Assembly (NCBI GenBank): GCA_903854995.1
Contig: CAINXS010000073.1
Location: forward strand, 1-52,911
Source: Candidatus Moraniibacteriota bacterium
GTDB lineage: Bacteria > Patescibacteriota > Minisyncoccia > Moranbacterales > UBA1568
DNA length: 52,911 bases
Reading direction: 5' to 3'
Shown here: one piece after another, positions 1 to 10,083 of the stretch
How the letters are laid out: each line of letters starts with the position of its first letter
Numbering within the stretch: position 1 is the first letter of the stretch
Made by a program: the position numbers and the translations under genes
Notes under the pieces: generated by a model
The model's input: only the letters and a program-made list of their open reading frames with translations
Database searches by the model: none
Told to the model about the DNA's origin: nothing

Positions 1-1
1 C

Positions 2-280
2 TTTCCTAAAAGCGAGATTTTCGGGCTCACGAGTCAGATTCGAAGAGCCGCGGTGTCGGTGCCTTCGAATATTGCCGAAGGCTTCAATAGACAATCTGCC
101 AAAGAAAAATCGAACTTTTATGCTATTTCTCAGGGTTCCGTGGGAGAGCTGGAGAGCCAGCTTCTCATAGCGAGAGATATAGGATTCTTGAAAACGACTG
201 ATTTCAAGGCACTCGCCGATCAGGCAATCAAAGTCCATAAGCTCCTCGTCGGTCTCATTCGCTCGACGAAAAGTCGTTGA
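2..280 (+). CDS. four-helix bundle protein (23S rRNA IVP family), 5' truncated by window edge
   Basis: Open frame runs from base 2: FPKSEIFGLTSQIRRAAVSVPSNIAEGFNRQSAKEKSNFY, the typical family signature; listed ORF begins at an internal GTG. Confidence 0.85.
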   Translation, partial: FPKSEIFGLTSQIRRAAVSVPSNIAEGFNRQSAKEKSNFYAISQGSVGELESQLLIARDIGFLKTTDFKALADQAIKVHKLLVGLIRSTKSR

Positions 281-484
281 CTTTTCATCCTCCCCTCCGA
301 GAAAGGAGGCCCTCATCCGCCTACCTTCGCCAAAGCGTCGGCGAGGTGAGGCCTTTCAGACACCTTCTCCCAGAAGGAGAAGAGGAATGCGGTTCTCTGC
401 CACTTCAGTTCCCTTCTCACTTCTTACTCCGCACTTCACACTTCAATTCCTCTCTTCGCTTCTCATTCCTCAATTTCCACTCCT

Positions 485-1390
485 ATGTCTTACCAGGAAT
501 CCCTCTCCAAATCGGTCCTGACCCCCGCGCAGGCGGAGGTATACGAAGCGCTTTTGTCACATGGGACGCAGACGGCCGGTGCGCTTGCGAGGAAAACGAG
601 CCTCAAGCGCGGGCTCACATACAAGGTGCTCGATGATCTTATCGAGATGGGACTCGTCGGGAAGGAAGAAGAAGAGGGGAAGGTCGCCGTCTTCTCCCCG
701 AAGCATCCTTCTGTCCTACGTGAACTCGTCGAATCCAGACGCAGGGCGCTCAAGGATGCCGAACTCTCGCTCGATGCGGCACTCCCTTCGCTCATCTCGA
801 ATTTCAACCTCGTCTCCGGTGCTCCTGGTGTGGAGATCTACGAGGGTCCGGAAGGAATAGAGAAAGTCCTGAATGATTCGCTGACGAGTAAGACGGTCAT
901 CTATACCTATGTTGATGTGGAATCGCTCGTGAAGCACATCGACGCGATCAATCGCCGATATGCGAACCGGCGGGACAAACTCGGCATAGAAAAACGGGCC
1001 ATACTTCCGGATACGGCGTACGCCCGTGAATATCTGAAGGACTATCATCGACAGGTGACCGACGTGAAACTGATATCCGCCGCGAAAGCGGCCCCGTTCC
1101 AGAGCGCGCTCGAAATCTATGACGGAAAAGTCGCGTATATCACGTTTACGGAGTCGAAGATGATCGGCGTGATCATTCATGACCCGTCGCTCTATCTGCT
1201 GCACAAATACGTGTTCGAGGCGTTATGGGGGATGACTCCCGCTTATGGCGTCCCCGCGGCGGCGACGGAATCAGCCCGAATATCGGATGCGGTGGAGAGG
1301 GAAGGCGAAGAGTCCGCCGAATCGGCATCGGCACCGAAACCGTTCGAGGAGGGAAAGTACGATGATGACGAGTATTTCGTAAGACTGTAA
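485..1390 (+). CDS. TrmB-family transcriptional regulator-like protein
   Basis: N-terminal wHTH (LTPAQAEVYEALLSHGTQTAGALARKTSLKRGLTYKVLDDLIEMGLV) and C-terminal sugar-sensor-like region. Confidence 0.75.
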   Translation: MSYQESLSKSVLTPAQAEVYEALLSHGTQTAGALARKTSLKRGLTYKVLDDLIEMGLVGKEEEEGKVAVFSPKHPSVLRELVESRRRALKDAELSLDAALPSLISNFNLVSGAPGVEIYEGPEGIEKVLNDSLTSKTVIYTYVDVESLVKHIDAINRRYANRRDKLGIEKRAILPDTAYAREYLKDYHRQVTDVKLISAAKAAPFQSALEIYDGKVAYITFTESKMIGVIIHDPSLYLLHKYVFEALWGMTPAYGVPAAATESARISDAVEREGEESAESASAPKPFEEGKYDDDEYFVRL

Positions 1391-1409
1391 TGTATCGCCA
1401 CTATCGGAG

Positions 1410-4400
1410 CTATGATGCGGCAATAGCGTGATCATTCATCGGTCGATCTTTTTGCGGACGCGGATGTTCGAAAACGGCGGTTACGTCGCCGGGATTTCCG
1501 GGTACGGGGAGTGTATGTGTCAGCACCCAGTTATTTTTCAGCCGATCCTGAGAAACTGCCCCCATATCGTTCCGTGTATGCCGTTCGCTTTTGATGTATC
1601 CACGCGGAGATCCCTTGGATCGCAATTGCTCGGCGATGGCTCCGTCCACGCGGAGTCGTTTGGTGATGAGCGTATCATTCATCTTCGGATCGAGACGGAT
1701 GTTGAAATAGAGCCGGTCGACGACCTGTTCCACGCCGGTCGCGACGAAGCCACGTCTTTCGAGGTAGTAGGCGCTTATCGGAAGTGACGTATCCGCGACG
1801 GCTTCGAGCACGGCATCTGTGCCCTCTTTCTCGAAACACTTGTCGAACAAGGCGTTGCCAAGTTTCAGATGTTGAAGTTCCGTCTTCGTGTTGAATGAAC
1901 CGAAATATTTGCGAATGCGTCCGTCTTCCGTTTTTCCGATATCTTCGAAGCGGATATATCCGTCAATATGCCCATTTCGTTTCAAGAGATAGAAGCGGAC
2001 CCCTTTTTTTTCGAAGGCATCATCAAGGCTCTCGAGAATATGTCGTCGGAATTTCTCGGAGTATCCCTTCGAAGCAGGATAGTTCTGATCATAGAGGTCG
2101 CGCATTTCACTCTTTTCCGTTTGCGTCAGATCTTCGGCGGCGATCGAAACGAGTTCCATCGAAGCTATTTCTGAGAGATCCGGCATTTCTCCATTGTGCG
2201 AAAGCGTGGAGAGCGCTTCCTTGAACAGTTCCGTCCCGACCTGAACGCGTTCGAGTCTGCGTAGGAGCCCGTTTTGATTGCCACCGGCGGTAGTTGAGAA
2301 CTCCACCAGCAGGGCTCGTCCATCGCGAAGAAGATTCGCGGCGATGTCACCCGATACCTTGTACAGTGTTTCTTGCGGAACGTGCGGAAACTCGGTTCGC
2401 ATATAGTCCGTCACCGAATCCGTGTCCTTCGTAATCTCGGCGTACTTTTGGAGAATCGGTCCGAGAGTCTCCGTATCGAGACGCTCGGCGAGCGAGAGAA
2501 TCGTCTCGCCGTATTCGGGACTCTCCGCGGTTGCGAGGAAGGAATACGCGAGGTCGTCGGAGATATCCTCGTGTTTCCCGAGCGCGAGCCGGAATCGCTC
2601 GGCATCGGATGTCTTCTCCTTGCCTCGGAAGGAGAGGAAGTGTATCTGGGCTCGCAGCGGAAGCTTCGAGAAATCCATGCCGAGGAGGTCTTTCGCGTTC
2701 GGTGAATGGAGTGCCTGAATGAGGCGGAGCGATTCCGGGTCGATGACGCCAAACGGATCCAGAGTCGGATCTTTTTGTATTTTCTCGTAACTGTTTAAGT
2801 GGGTTTTTATGAACGCCTCGGCTTCTTCCGCGGATTCGAGCTTTCTGTCTAGGTAGGTGAGGAGGTCTCTTCTGAAGGTCTCACCGCGCGTGAGAATTAT
2901 GTCGAGCAGAGCGTCGATATGCTTCTCCGTCTCCTCGAGCTCTTTATTTTGTGCGCGTGATTGAAATGTTTGACTGAGGTGTTCGTTGAGGTCTGTTGTA
3001 TCCTGCTTGAGAAGGGAATGAATTGTTTCGGGAAGAGTCTCGGCGAGTCCACTTCCATCGGACTGTCCTTCCTTATGCTTTCTAGCAATTTCTTCGATTT
3101 GAGCCTTCAGTACGTCCTGTTTGGCTTCAAAATTTCTTTCAAGAGTCTGTGTCTGTTCCCAATCTTCTTCGAGAAGGTGATCGAGTTCTTTTTTCAGTTC
3201 GAAATACGCTTTCCAGAACGGTTCGTCCAGAGCGTTTGATATTTTTGAAAATTCTCGTGCGAGCGAGTCGGAGTCAGGCCGCATCTCTTCTTCGAAAAGC
3301 GCCTTTTCTACCTCAGAAAGAACATAATGAATCTCAGTAATCGAGTTAAAAGGCATTTTCCGTAGTTCTCGGCGCAGGTCGGTAATCGCGGACCAATCCG
3401 TCGATGGAGCCATACTCTCGAATCGGTCCAATCGTTCCGATGGTGCATGAGCGATGTATCTTGGAAAGCCTGGTCCGTCAAAAAACGCGATCGCATCCGT
3501 AGCGACGCGCCCGGCGAAATAATGGTAGGGAAGCTGCTTATCCGGAATGACGCTTTTTTTCAGGAATTCAGCAGAAGATTCCTCTTCATTAAAGAGAGAT
3601 TCTCCATATTCGAGAAAAGCCTCCCCGCCGGCTTCATCACATTTGTACCAGTACGCTTCCTGGTCGGCGAGCCGGTTCAGGGCAGAGAGGCGTATCGCGG
3701 CGATGTCGGTATCGGCGAGACGCTCGAGTACGAAACGGAATCGCTTCCGATATTCTTCGCGAACGTTTTTTGGCGGTTCGAAATCGTCTTCATCCAGAGA
3801 TATCGGGACAGGAAGGAAACGGATGATGTCTATCCGTTCTCCAGGAGAACGTTCCGAGAGATCGTCCGCAAAGTTTCGGAGATCAGATTCGTTCATGGAC
3901 GCGAACCGGTCGGCAAAATAGGTTCTCATGAGCGGGAACGGCGTTTCTATTGCCGGTTCCGAAATCCCGGCGCTTCGCTCGTAATCGGTATAGACGGAAA
4001 TGAAACCGGTATCGTCGAGATTCTCGAGTGCCCAGTAATCGAGTCGAGAATTTTCCGATAGGGATTCCTGGAAGCGAGCCATCACTTCCCGGTCATCCGA
4101 GTGTTCCCGCATGGTGTTGATGACCTCATGCAGAAATGTCTCGGTCGCGATCGAGCCTATGCCGATATTCCTGCTGTCCGCTTCGGACGTGGCATTCCCC
4201 GGCCGATTCGCTGAGAGGGCTTCCTCAAATCCGGACTGCCTGCAATGCTCGATGAAGTCCGATTCGGTATCCGGGCCGTATTCCGGGAAGCGATTCTCCA
4301 GATACTGCTGTATCCATTCCCGGAGCGCCTCAATCCGTTCCCGATGTTCGGCTTCCGTATGCGATATATTGTCGTTTCGTTCATCGGAAAAATCCCGATT

Positions 4401-4463
4401 CGGCGCGGTCGGAACGGGTGCGATTCTTTCGATGCTCTGAGAGGGAACAGGAACTTCTTTCAT
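1410..4463 (-). CDS. large hypothetical protein with C-terminal GNAT-like acetyltransferase region
   Basis: 1017-aa ORF; C-terminal VRFYLLKRNGHIDGYIRFEDIG...LKLGNALFDKCFEKEGTDAVLEAV...YYLERRGFVATG resembles a GNAT fold; remainder charged/helical. Confidence 0.6.
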   Translation of the reverse strand: MKEVPVPSQSIERIAPVPTAPNRDFSDERNDNISHTEAEHRERIEALREWIQQYLENRFPEYGPDTESDFIEHCRQSGFEEALSANRPGNATSEADSRNIGIGSIATETFLHEVINTMREHSDDREVMARFQESLSENSRLDYWALENLDDTGFISVYTDYERSAGISEPAIETPFPLMRTYFADRFASMNESDLRNFADDLSERSPGERIDIIRFLPVPISLDEDDFEPPKNVREEYRKRFRFVLERLADTDIAAIRLSALNRLADQEAYWYKCDEAGGEAFLEYGESLFNEEESSAEFLKKSVIPDKQLPYHYFAGRVATDAIAFFDGPGFPRYIAHAPSERLDRFESMAPSTDWSAITDLRRELRKMPFNSITEIHYVLSEVEKALFEEEMRPDSDSLAREFSKISNALDEPFWKAYFELKKELDHLLEEDWEQTQTLERNFEAKQDVLKAQIEEIARKHKEGQSDGSGLAETLPETIHSLLKQDTTDLNEHLSQTFQSRAQNKELEETEKHIDALLDIILTRGETFRRDLLTYLDRKLESAEEAEAFIKTHLNSYEKIQKDPTLDPFGVIDPESLRLIQALHSPNAKDLLGMDFSKLPLRAQIHFLSFRGKEKTSDAERFRLALGKHEDISDDLAYSFLATAESPEYGETILSLAERLDTETLGPILQKYAEITKDTDSVTDYMRTEFPHVPQETLYKVSGDIAANLLRDGRALLVEFSTTAGGNQNGLLRRLERVQVGTELFKEALSTLSHNGEMPDLSEIASMELVSIAAEDLTQTEKSEMRDLYDQNYPASKGYSEKFRRHILESLDDAFEKKGVRFYLLKRNGHIDGYIRFEDIGKTEDGRIRKYFGSFNTKTELQHLKLGNALFDKCFEKEGTDAVLEAVADTSLPISAYYLERRGFVATGVEQVVDRLYFNIRLDPKMNDTLITKRLRVDGAIAEQLRSKGSPRGYIKSERHTRNDMGAVSQDRLKNNWVLTHTLPVPGNPGDVTAVFEHPRPQKDRPMNDHAIAAS

Positions 4464-4748
4464 ACCGACATTTTATCATCCAGAGGGATGAGGGGGAAGG
4501 ATGGCGATCTGAGTAGAAAGTGGTAGGTAGAAGGAAGTGGGTAGTAAAAAAAAAGGGGGGGTAGCGCGTAGTGTGGAAATACAGAAGCCCCCCTCTCCCT
4601 CTGGGAGAGGGTCGGGTGAGGGTTCCCTTGGTTCACCCACCTTCGCCAAGAATTCGGCGTGGCGAGGGAAGTGAAGGGGTGTTGTGTCAAAAGAAAAGCC
4701 GGCGCGGTCTTTGGGACGCGTCGGCTTGGTTGGTTGCAGTTTGGTCGG

Positions 4749-5486
4749 TTATCGGATACCGAACAGGAATCTCAACCCGCTGCCTAAAAATCTGATAGAC
4801 AGTTCCAGGCATGCGATGTGCAATTTTCCGATATTTAGCACCATGTCGGAGAATGATTCTCCGAGTGTCTGATACGCGCCCTTGGCAGATGGCGATACCT
4901 CTTTGGGCGTGTCCGCTTCCTTTGGTTCGATCGGGATTTTAGTTTCCTCTCGCACTTCATATATGGCGTTGTGGATGCTATTCCTACCATATAAGGTTGC
5001 TTCCGGCTGCGAGGGGCCGCTTATGATCTTGATCGTCCTGATCTCGCGGAAGACATAGTAATCCTCGAGAATCTCCTGGATATATTCCCGTACGCCTGCC
5101 CACTCGGGAGAAATCTCCATGTCTTCTCGTTCTCCGGGGCTGATACGGCGGAACTCGTCCCGGTACTTGCCGGTTAGTAAGAGGACCACGCTGGTATCAA
5201 TGGTAGGATATGATTCCAGAGACAGTTCGGCCCACAGGTTGCATTTGTTGATAACTCGGGCACTGACCAGCAGGAATAACCTTTGATCAGGATAGCTTTC
5301 CTTGAACGTCCGTATTCCTTCCCCATTCGGATCGACTCCGTACCAGTTGAGACATTCACGGAACGGTTTCTGCATGATGATGCATCCGGCTATGCCGTAG
5401 GCGATGATCATACCAGTTTTTGCCTCGTTTTGTTCTTCGTGAGTCATGATGCTTGTGATTTGATTTGTAAGATGCTGTTTTCCCAT
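4749..5486 (-). CDS. hypothetical protein
   Basis: 245-aa ORF with plausible composition; no family recognised. Confidence 0.5.
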   Translation of the reverse strand: MGKQHLTNQITSIMTHEEQNEAKTGMIIAYGIAGCIIMQKPFRECLNWYGVDPNGEGIRTFKESYPDQRLFLLVSARVINKCNLWAELSLESYPTIDTSVVLLLTGKYRDEFRRISPGEREDMEISPEWAGVREYIQEILEDYYVFREIRTIKIISGPSQPEATLYGRNSIHNAIYEVREETKIPIEPKEADTPKEVSPSAKGAYQTLGESFSDMVLNIGKLHIACLELSIRFLGSGLRFLFGIR

Positions 5487-5923
5487 TTCAACCCGCCACG
5501 TGTTGCCGGACTGGAATGGGAAAGGGATCGAAGGAGGGAGTGAAAGAAATTCGTTGATTCCGTTCTCCGTGCGATCCCTTGTAAACCGATGGTATGACTG
5601 CCTTGTGGCGATCCTCCGTGCCTACTTGATTCGGCGAAGGATTCGAAGTCTTTCCATCCTTCCCTCCCTAATCGATTGGAAGGGGCGAACCCGTTTCCGA
5701 AAGAACCACTCCGGAACGATTCAGTATAGCATGTTTCCTTAGAAAAGTCAATCATGGCTTCATAATGCCGAAAATCTGAGTGCGTTCGTCGTGACGGCGT
5801 CGTTTTCGGAATTTCGCGTTTTGCGGTTTACTTTTTCCATTAAAAGGGATGTAATGGATACGGCTGACAACGAACAACTCACAACTGACGACGACAGAGG
5901 GCCTTTCTGGAAACAATACGAGT

Positions 5924-8635
5924 ATGGCGAAGAAATCCGACGAAAAAATACTGGTGCTCCTGGACGGAAACGCGCTTATTCATCGCGCGTATCATGCGTT
6001 GCCGCCTTTGACGAATAAGGCCGGGCAGGCGGTCGGGGCGGTGTATGGCGTGGCGATGACCCTTTTGTCCGTTTTGGAGAAGTTTCATCCCGAATATATC
6101 GCGGCGTCTTTTGACTTGGCTGCGCCGACGTTTCGTCACGAGGCGTACGCGGAGTATAAGGCGACACGGCAGAAGGCCCCAGATGACCTCTACGAGCAGA
6201 TCCCGCTCGTGAAGGACCTGGTGCGCGCGTTCAATATCCCGATCTATGAGAAGGAAGGCTACGAGGCGGACGACTGCGTGGGGACGATCGCGAAGCAGGC
6301 GGCCGCGCGGGGGATCCCGACGGTCATCGTGACCGGCGACAACGATGCCTTGCAGCTCGTGACTCCCCTGGTGAAGGTCTTCGCGCTTCGCAAGGGAGTG
6401 AAGGATATCGTGCTCTATGATGAAGCGGCCGTGCGGGAGAAGTACGGATTCCCCCCGTCCGCGATTCCCGACTATAAAGGGCTTGCGGGAGACAGTTCGG
6501 ACAATATCCCCGGGGTTGCCGGAATCGGCGCGAAGACCGCGACGGATTTGCTCCGGGAATTCGGGTCTCTCAAAAAAGTTTACGACTCCCTGGACGAGGT
6601 GAAGGAATCGGTTCGGAAAAAGCTGTCCGCGGACAAGGAGATGGCATTCTTTTCGAAGGAACTCGGAACGATCGACACGGCGGCGCCGGTCACATTCGAC
6701 CCGCAGGCATGCGTGGCCCGGGATTTCGACTTGGCGGCCGTTTCCGAATTCTTCAAGTCGATGGGATTTTACAGTCTGTTGAAGAGGATACCGGAGAACA
6801 AACTCACAACTCACAACTCACAACTCACAACCGGGAACGACGGTCAGATAACAGGGGTATCGGGAGAAGGGAGAAGTGAGAAGTCGGAAGCGAGGAGGGG
6901 GGGAGTCGAAAAAAGAAGGACTGGAAAGAATGTCCGAGTACGCCTATTGAAGACGGCGGCGGAGGTGGAGGCGTTCTTCAAGGGGGCGAAGGATAAGCCG
7001 GTCGCGGTGCGTATCGTCGTAGGCGAAGCGTCGCTTTTCGGGGGTGCCGGTATCGCGACGGTCGAGCTTGCGCATGAGACCGGGGCGGTCATTGTGGAAT
7101 GGAGCGAGGAAACGAAGCCCTCTATGAAGGCGTTTTTTTCCGATGCGACCGCCCCAAAGATATTCCACGACGCGAAGGTTGCATGGCACGAGCTTCGACG
7201 CGAGGGTATCGTCCTTGCGGGTATCGCTTCGGATACGATGATTGCGGGGTATCTGTTACAGGCCGGCGCGCGGATCGAGCTCGAGCACCTGTTGCATGAG
7301 GAATTCGGAGACAGGTCGTTCGGGACCGTCGCCGAAGGGATTTATCGGCTTGCGGCGCGGCTTCGTGAAAAGATGGAGACGGTATCGGGGGAGCAGGTCG
7401 GACCATGGACACTCGGGCGTCTGTTCACGGATGTCGAGATGCCGCTCATTCCGATCCTTGCGGAAATGGAGGCGACGGGCATACGGCTCAACACGGGGAA
7501 ATTCCGTGAGCTCTCGGACGAGCTTGGCGGGGAGATACGGCGGATCGAAAAAAAAATTTACGATCTTGCCGGAAAAGAATTCAATGTCAATTCGACGAAG
7601 CAGCTTGCCGAGGTGCTCTTTACCGATCTGCATATCCCGACGGCCGGACTGAAGCGGACGAAGACCGGCATTTCCACGGCATCTCCCGAGCTGGCAAAAC
7701 TCAAGGAATACCCTATCGTCGGCCTCGTAGAGGAGGAGCGTGAGCTGTTCAAGCTGAAAACGACGTATCTCGATGCGTTTCCCTCGCTTGTGGACGCGCA
7801 GTCCCGGATCCACACGACGTATCAGCAGGCGGTGACGGCCACGGGACGGCTTTCTTCGACAGATCCGAACCTGCAGAATATTCCCGCCCGGGAGAAGTGG
7901 AGCCGGGGCATTCGCGGGGCATTCGAAGCGGAGCCCGGCCGAGTGCTTGTCGGCGCCGATTATTCGCAAATCGAGCTCCGGGTCATGGCACATGTGAGCG
8001 GGGACGAAGCGCTCGTGTCCGCGTTCGCGATCGGTGAGGATATCCACAGCACCACGGCGTCCGCCGTGTACGGGGTCCCGGTCGCCGATGTGACCAGCGA
8101 CATGCGTCGGCAGGCGAAGGTATTCAACTTCGGACTCATGTACGGGATGAGTGCGTACGGACTCTCGCAAAGTCTTGGTATCACGCCGGCTGAAGCCGCG
8201 GAATTCATCGACACCTATTTCAAGAAGTTTCCGGGCGTGACGTGCTACATGGAAGGAATGAAGGAGAGCGCCCGAGAGAAAGGGTTCGTCGAGACGGAAC
8301 TCGGTCGCAGGAGATACGTGCCGGAAATATTGAGCCAGAACCGCAACCTTTCACAGGCGGGCGAGCGTATGGCGATCAATATGCCGATACAGGGCCTTGC
8401 CGCGGATATCATGAAGCTCGCCATGATCCGTATAGCCGGGGTGCTTCCGAAATACGGGGACTCCGTCCGGATGCTCCTTCAGGTTCACGACGAGCTGATT
8501 TTCGAAGTGGAGGAAAGCATCGCGCCCGAATTCGCGATGCTCATCAAGCGGAGCATGGAGTCCGCGTACGCGCTTCGCGTACCGCTCATCGCCGAGACGG
8601 CGGTCGGAAAGGACTGGGGGGAACTGAAAGGGTAG
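5924..8635 (+). CDS. polA: DNA polymerase I
   Basis: FEN domain (LLDGNALIHRAYHALPPL), pol motifs A (GADYSQIELRVMAHVSGD), B (RRQAKVFNFGLMYGMSAYGLS) and C (QVHDELIFEV). Confidence 0.97.
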   Translation: MAKKSDEKILVLLDGNALIHRAYHALPPLTNKAGQAVGAVYGVAMTLLSVLEKFHPEYIAASFDLAAPTFRHEAYAEYKATRQKAPDDLYEQIPLVKDLVRAFNIPIYEKEGYEADDCVGTIAKQAAARGIPTVIVTGDNDALQLVTPLVKVFALRKGVKDIVLYDEAAVREKYGFPPSAIPDYKGLAGDSSDNIPGVAGIGAKTATDLLREFGSLKKVYDSLDEVKESVRKKLSADKEMAFFSKELGTIDTAAPVTFDPQACVARDFDLAAVSEFFKSMGFYSLLKRIPENKLTTHNSQLTTGNDGQITGVSGEGRSEKSEARRGGVEKRRTGKNVRVRLLKTAAEVEAFFKGAKDKPVAVRIVVGEASLFGGAGIATVELAHETGAVIVEWSEETKPSMKAFFSDATAPKIFHDAKVAWHELRREGIVLAGIASDTMIAGYLLQAGARIELEHLLHEEFGDRSFGTVAEGIYRLAARLREKMETVSGEQVGPWTLGRLFTDVEMPLIPILAEMEATGIRLNTGKFRELSDELGGEIRRIEKKIYDLAGKEFNVNSTKQLAEVLFTDLHIPTAGLKRTKTGISTASPELAKLKEYPIVGLVEEERELFKLKTTYLDAFPSLVDAQSRIHTTYQQAVTATGRLSSTDPNLQNIPAREKWSRGIRGAFEAEPGRVLVGADYSQIELRVMAHVSGDEALVSAFAIGEDIHSTTASAVYGVPVADVTSDMRRQAKVFNFGLMYGMSAYGLSQSLGITPAEAAEFIDTYFKKFPGVTCYMEGMKESAREKGFVETELGRRRYVPEILSQNRNLSQAGERMAINMPIQGLAADIMKLAMIRIAGVLPKYGDSVRMLLQVHDELIFEVEESIAPEFAMLIKRSMESAYALRVPLIAETAVGKDWGELKG

Positions 8636-8725
8636 GACGGAAGTGACGGATGGCGCGGATCGGAGTCCGCGCCTCCGTTTTCGAGTCATGGTATACTGAT
8701 GGCGTCGTAATACGTAGAATATCGT

Positions 8726-9919
8726 ATGGATAAAAAACAGAAGGTCATCGTCGCCATCGTCGCGATTGTCGCCGCGCTCGTGGTGCTGTATTTCACGGTC
8801 GGCCGGGACGCGTTTCGGAAATCGCGGGTGGATCGGATAAAGATGGAGAACGAGGCGGCGCAGGTTTCGTCGGGCCCTATCAACGAGGGGAATGTGAGTC
8901 CGATTTCCGGACTCGCATGCGATAACTGGAACCGTCGGCCGTTTGCATTCATGCAGCCGGTGGACAAGCAGGCGCGCCCGGTGGCCGGCTTCTCGCAGGC
9001 CGACATGGTCTTCGAGATGCCTAATCCCGCGGCCGGAATTTTCGTAACGCGGCTCATGGGCGTGTATCTGTGCAACATACCGAATGAGATCGGTGCCCTG
9101 CGGAGCGCGCGACACGACTACATCAATATCGCGAAGGGGCTGGATGCGGTCTTCGTCGGGTGGGGCGGATCGGCATTTGCGGTGAAGAAACTCAACGACG
9201 GAGTCATCGATAATATCGACTGCAACGGCGAAGGCGGGAAGAAGGCTCCGCAGTGCTGCTTCCGCAAGGAGCGGTCCGGGCTCATGAGGGTGGAAGACAC
9301 CGGATTCGCTAAGGGCGAGTCGATACTGTCCTGCGCGAAGGAGTTCGGCTATCGGTCCGAGAACAAATTCGTCGGGTATCCGCACCAGGCCGAGGCGGCC
9401 GATGCCGATCGCCCGGCAGGAGGGCATCTCCGCGTCGGATATCCGGGCATGATGGAGGCAGAGTATGATTATGACAAGGCGACGAACTCGTATCCTCGCA
9501 CCTGGGGAAACGAACCTGATACGGACCGGAACAACGGACAGCGCATCGCGCCGAAGAACATCGTCGTCGTGACGGCCGAGAACGAACAGATCATGGCAAA
9601 CGTCGATTATGCCGCCAGAGGCGTACAGGATCCCTGGGCGGGTCTTCCGGAAGCGGAAAAGACGGGCCCGACGAATATTTCCGGCCGATATAACAATCTT
9701 CAGCTCGGCGATCCGTGGTTCGATACGAAGGAGGGCGGTTCCGCGCGGTTCTTCATGAACGGCCAGGAAATCAAGGGCACGTGGAAGAAATCGAAGATGA
9801 GCGCCGATTCCAAACTGTTTTTCTACGACGCGAACGGCCAGGAGATCAAATTCGTTCCGGGGCAGATCTGGGTCGAGGTGGTCATTCCGGAACAGGAGGT
9901 CGAATGGAAGCAGCTCTAG
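8726..9919 (+). CDS. DUF3048 (YerB-like) domain membrane-anchored protein
   Basis: N-terminal TM; SGLACDNWNRRPFAFMQPVDKQARPVAGFSQADMVFE...GALRSARHDYINIAKGLDAVFVGWGG. Confidence 0.8.
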   Translation: MDKKQKVIVAIVAIVAALVVLYFTVGRDAFRKSRVDRIKMENEAAQVSSGPINEGNVSPISGLACDNWNRRPFAFMQPVDKQARPVAGFSQADMVFEMPNPAAGIFVTRLMGVYLCNIPNEIGALRSARHDYINIAKGLDAVFVGWGGSAFAVKKLNDGVIDNIDCNGEGGKKAPQCCFRKERSGLMRVEDTGFAKGESILSCAKEFGYRSENKFVGYPHQAEAADADRPAGGHLRVGYPGMMEAEYDYDKATNSYPRTWGNEPDTDRNNGQRIAPKNIVVVTAENEQIMANVDYAARGVQDPWAGLPEAEKTGPTNISGRYNNLQLGDPWFDTKEGGSARFFMNGQEIKGTWKKSKMSADSKLFFYDANGQEIKFVPGQIWVEVVIPEQEVEWKQL

Positions 9920-10083
9920 CTTCATTCCGGCACGTTTTCCGAGTCTGATATACTGGGAGGGTCATCCGACTCTCCCTTTCCGTATCTACCGCCCAAGCGC
10001 GGCAAAATCGAATTTTGAAGGAAATCAGAAATTTGAATGGTGAAAATCCGAAACGAAGTCGAATATCAGAATCTGAATACTCT

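Noticed and set aside
2-280. Evidence for an rRNA operon because of the four-helix bundle (IVP) protein
   Set aside because: This family is often found away from rRNA genes; no 16S/23S sequence is recognisable in the window.
277-636. 119-aa plus-strand ORF
   Set aside because: Covers intergenic palindromes and overlaps the TrmB-like gene out of frame.
7256-8170. 304-aa minus-strand ORF inside polA
   Set aside because: Antisense shadow of a clear polA reading frame.
8351-9925. 524-aa minus-strand ORF
   Set aside because: Antisense shadow of polA end and the DUF3048 gene; composition is Arg/His-rich and unlike a real protein.
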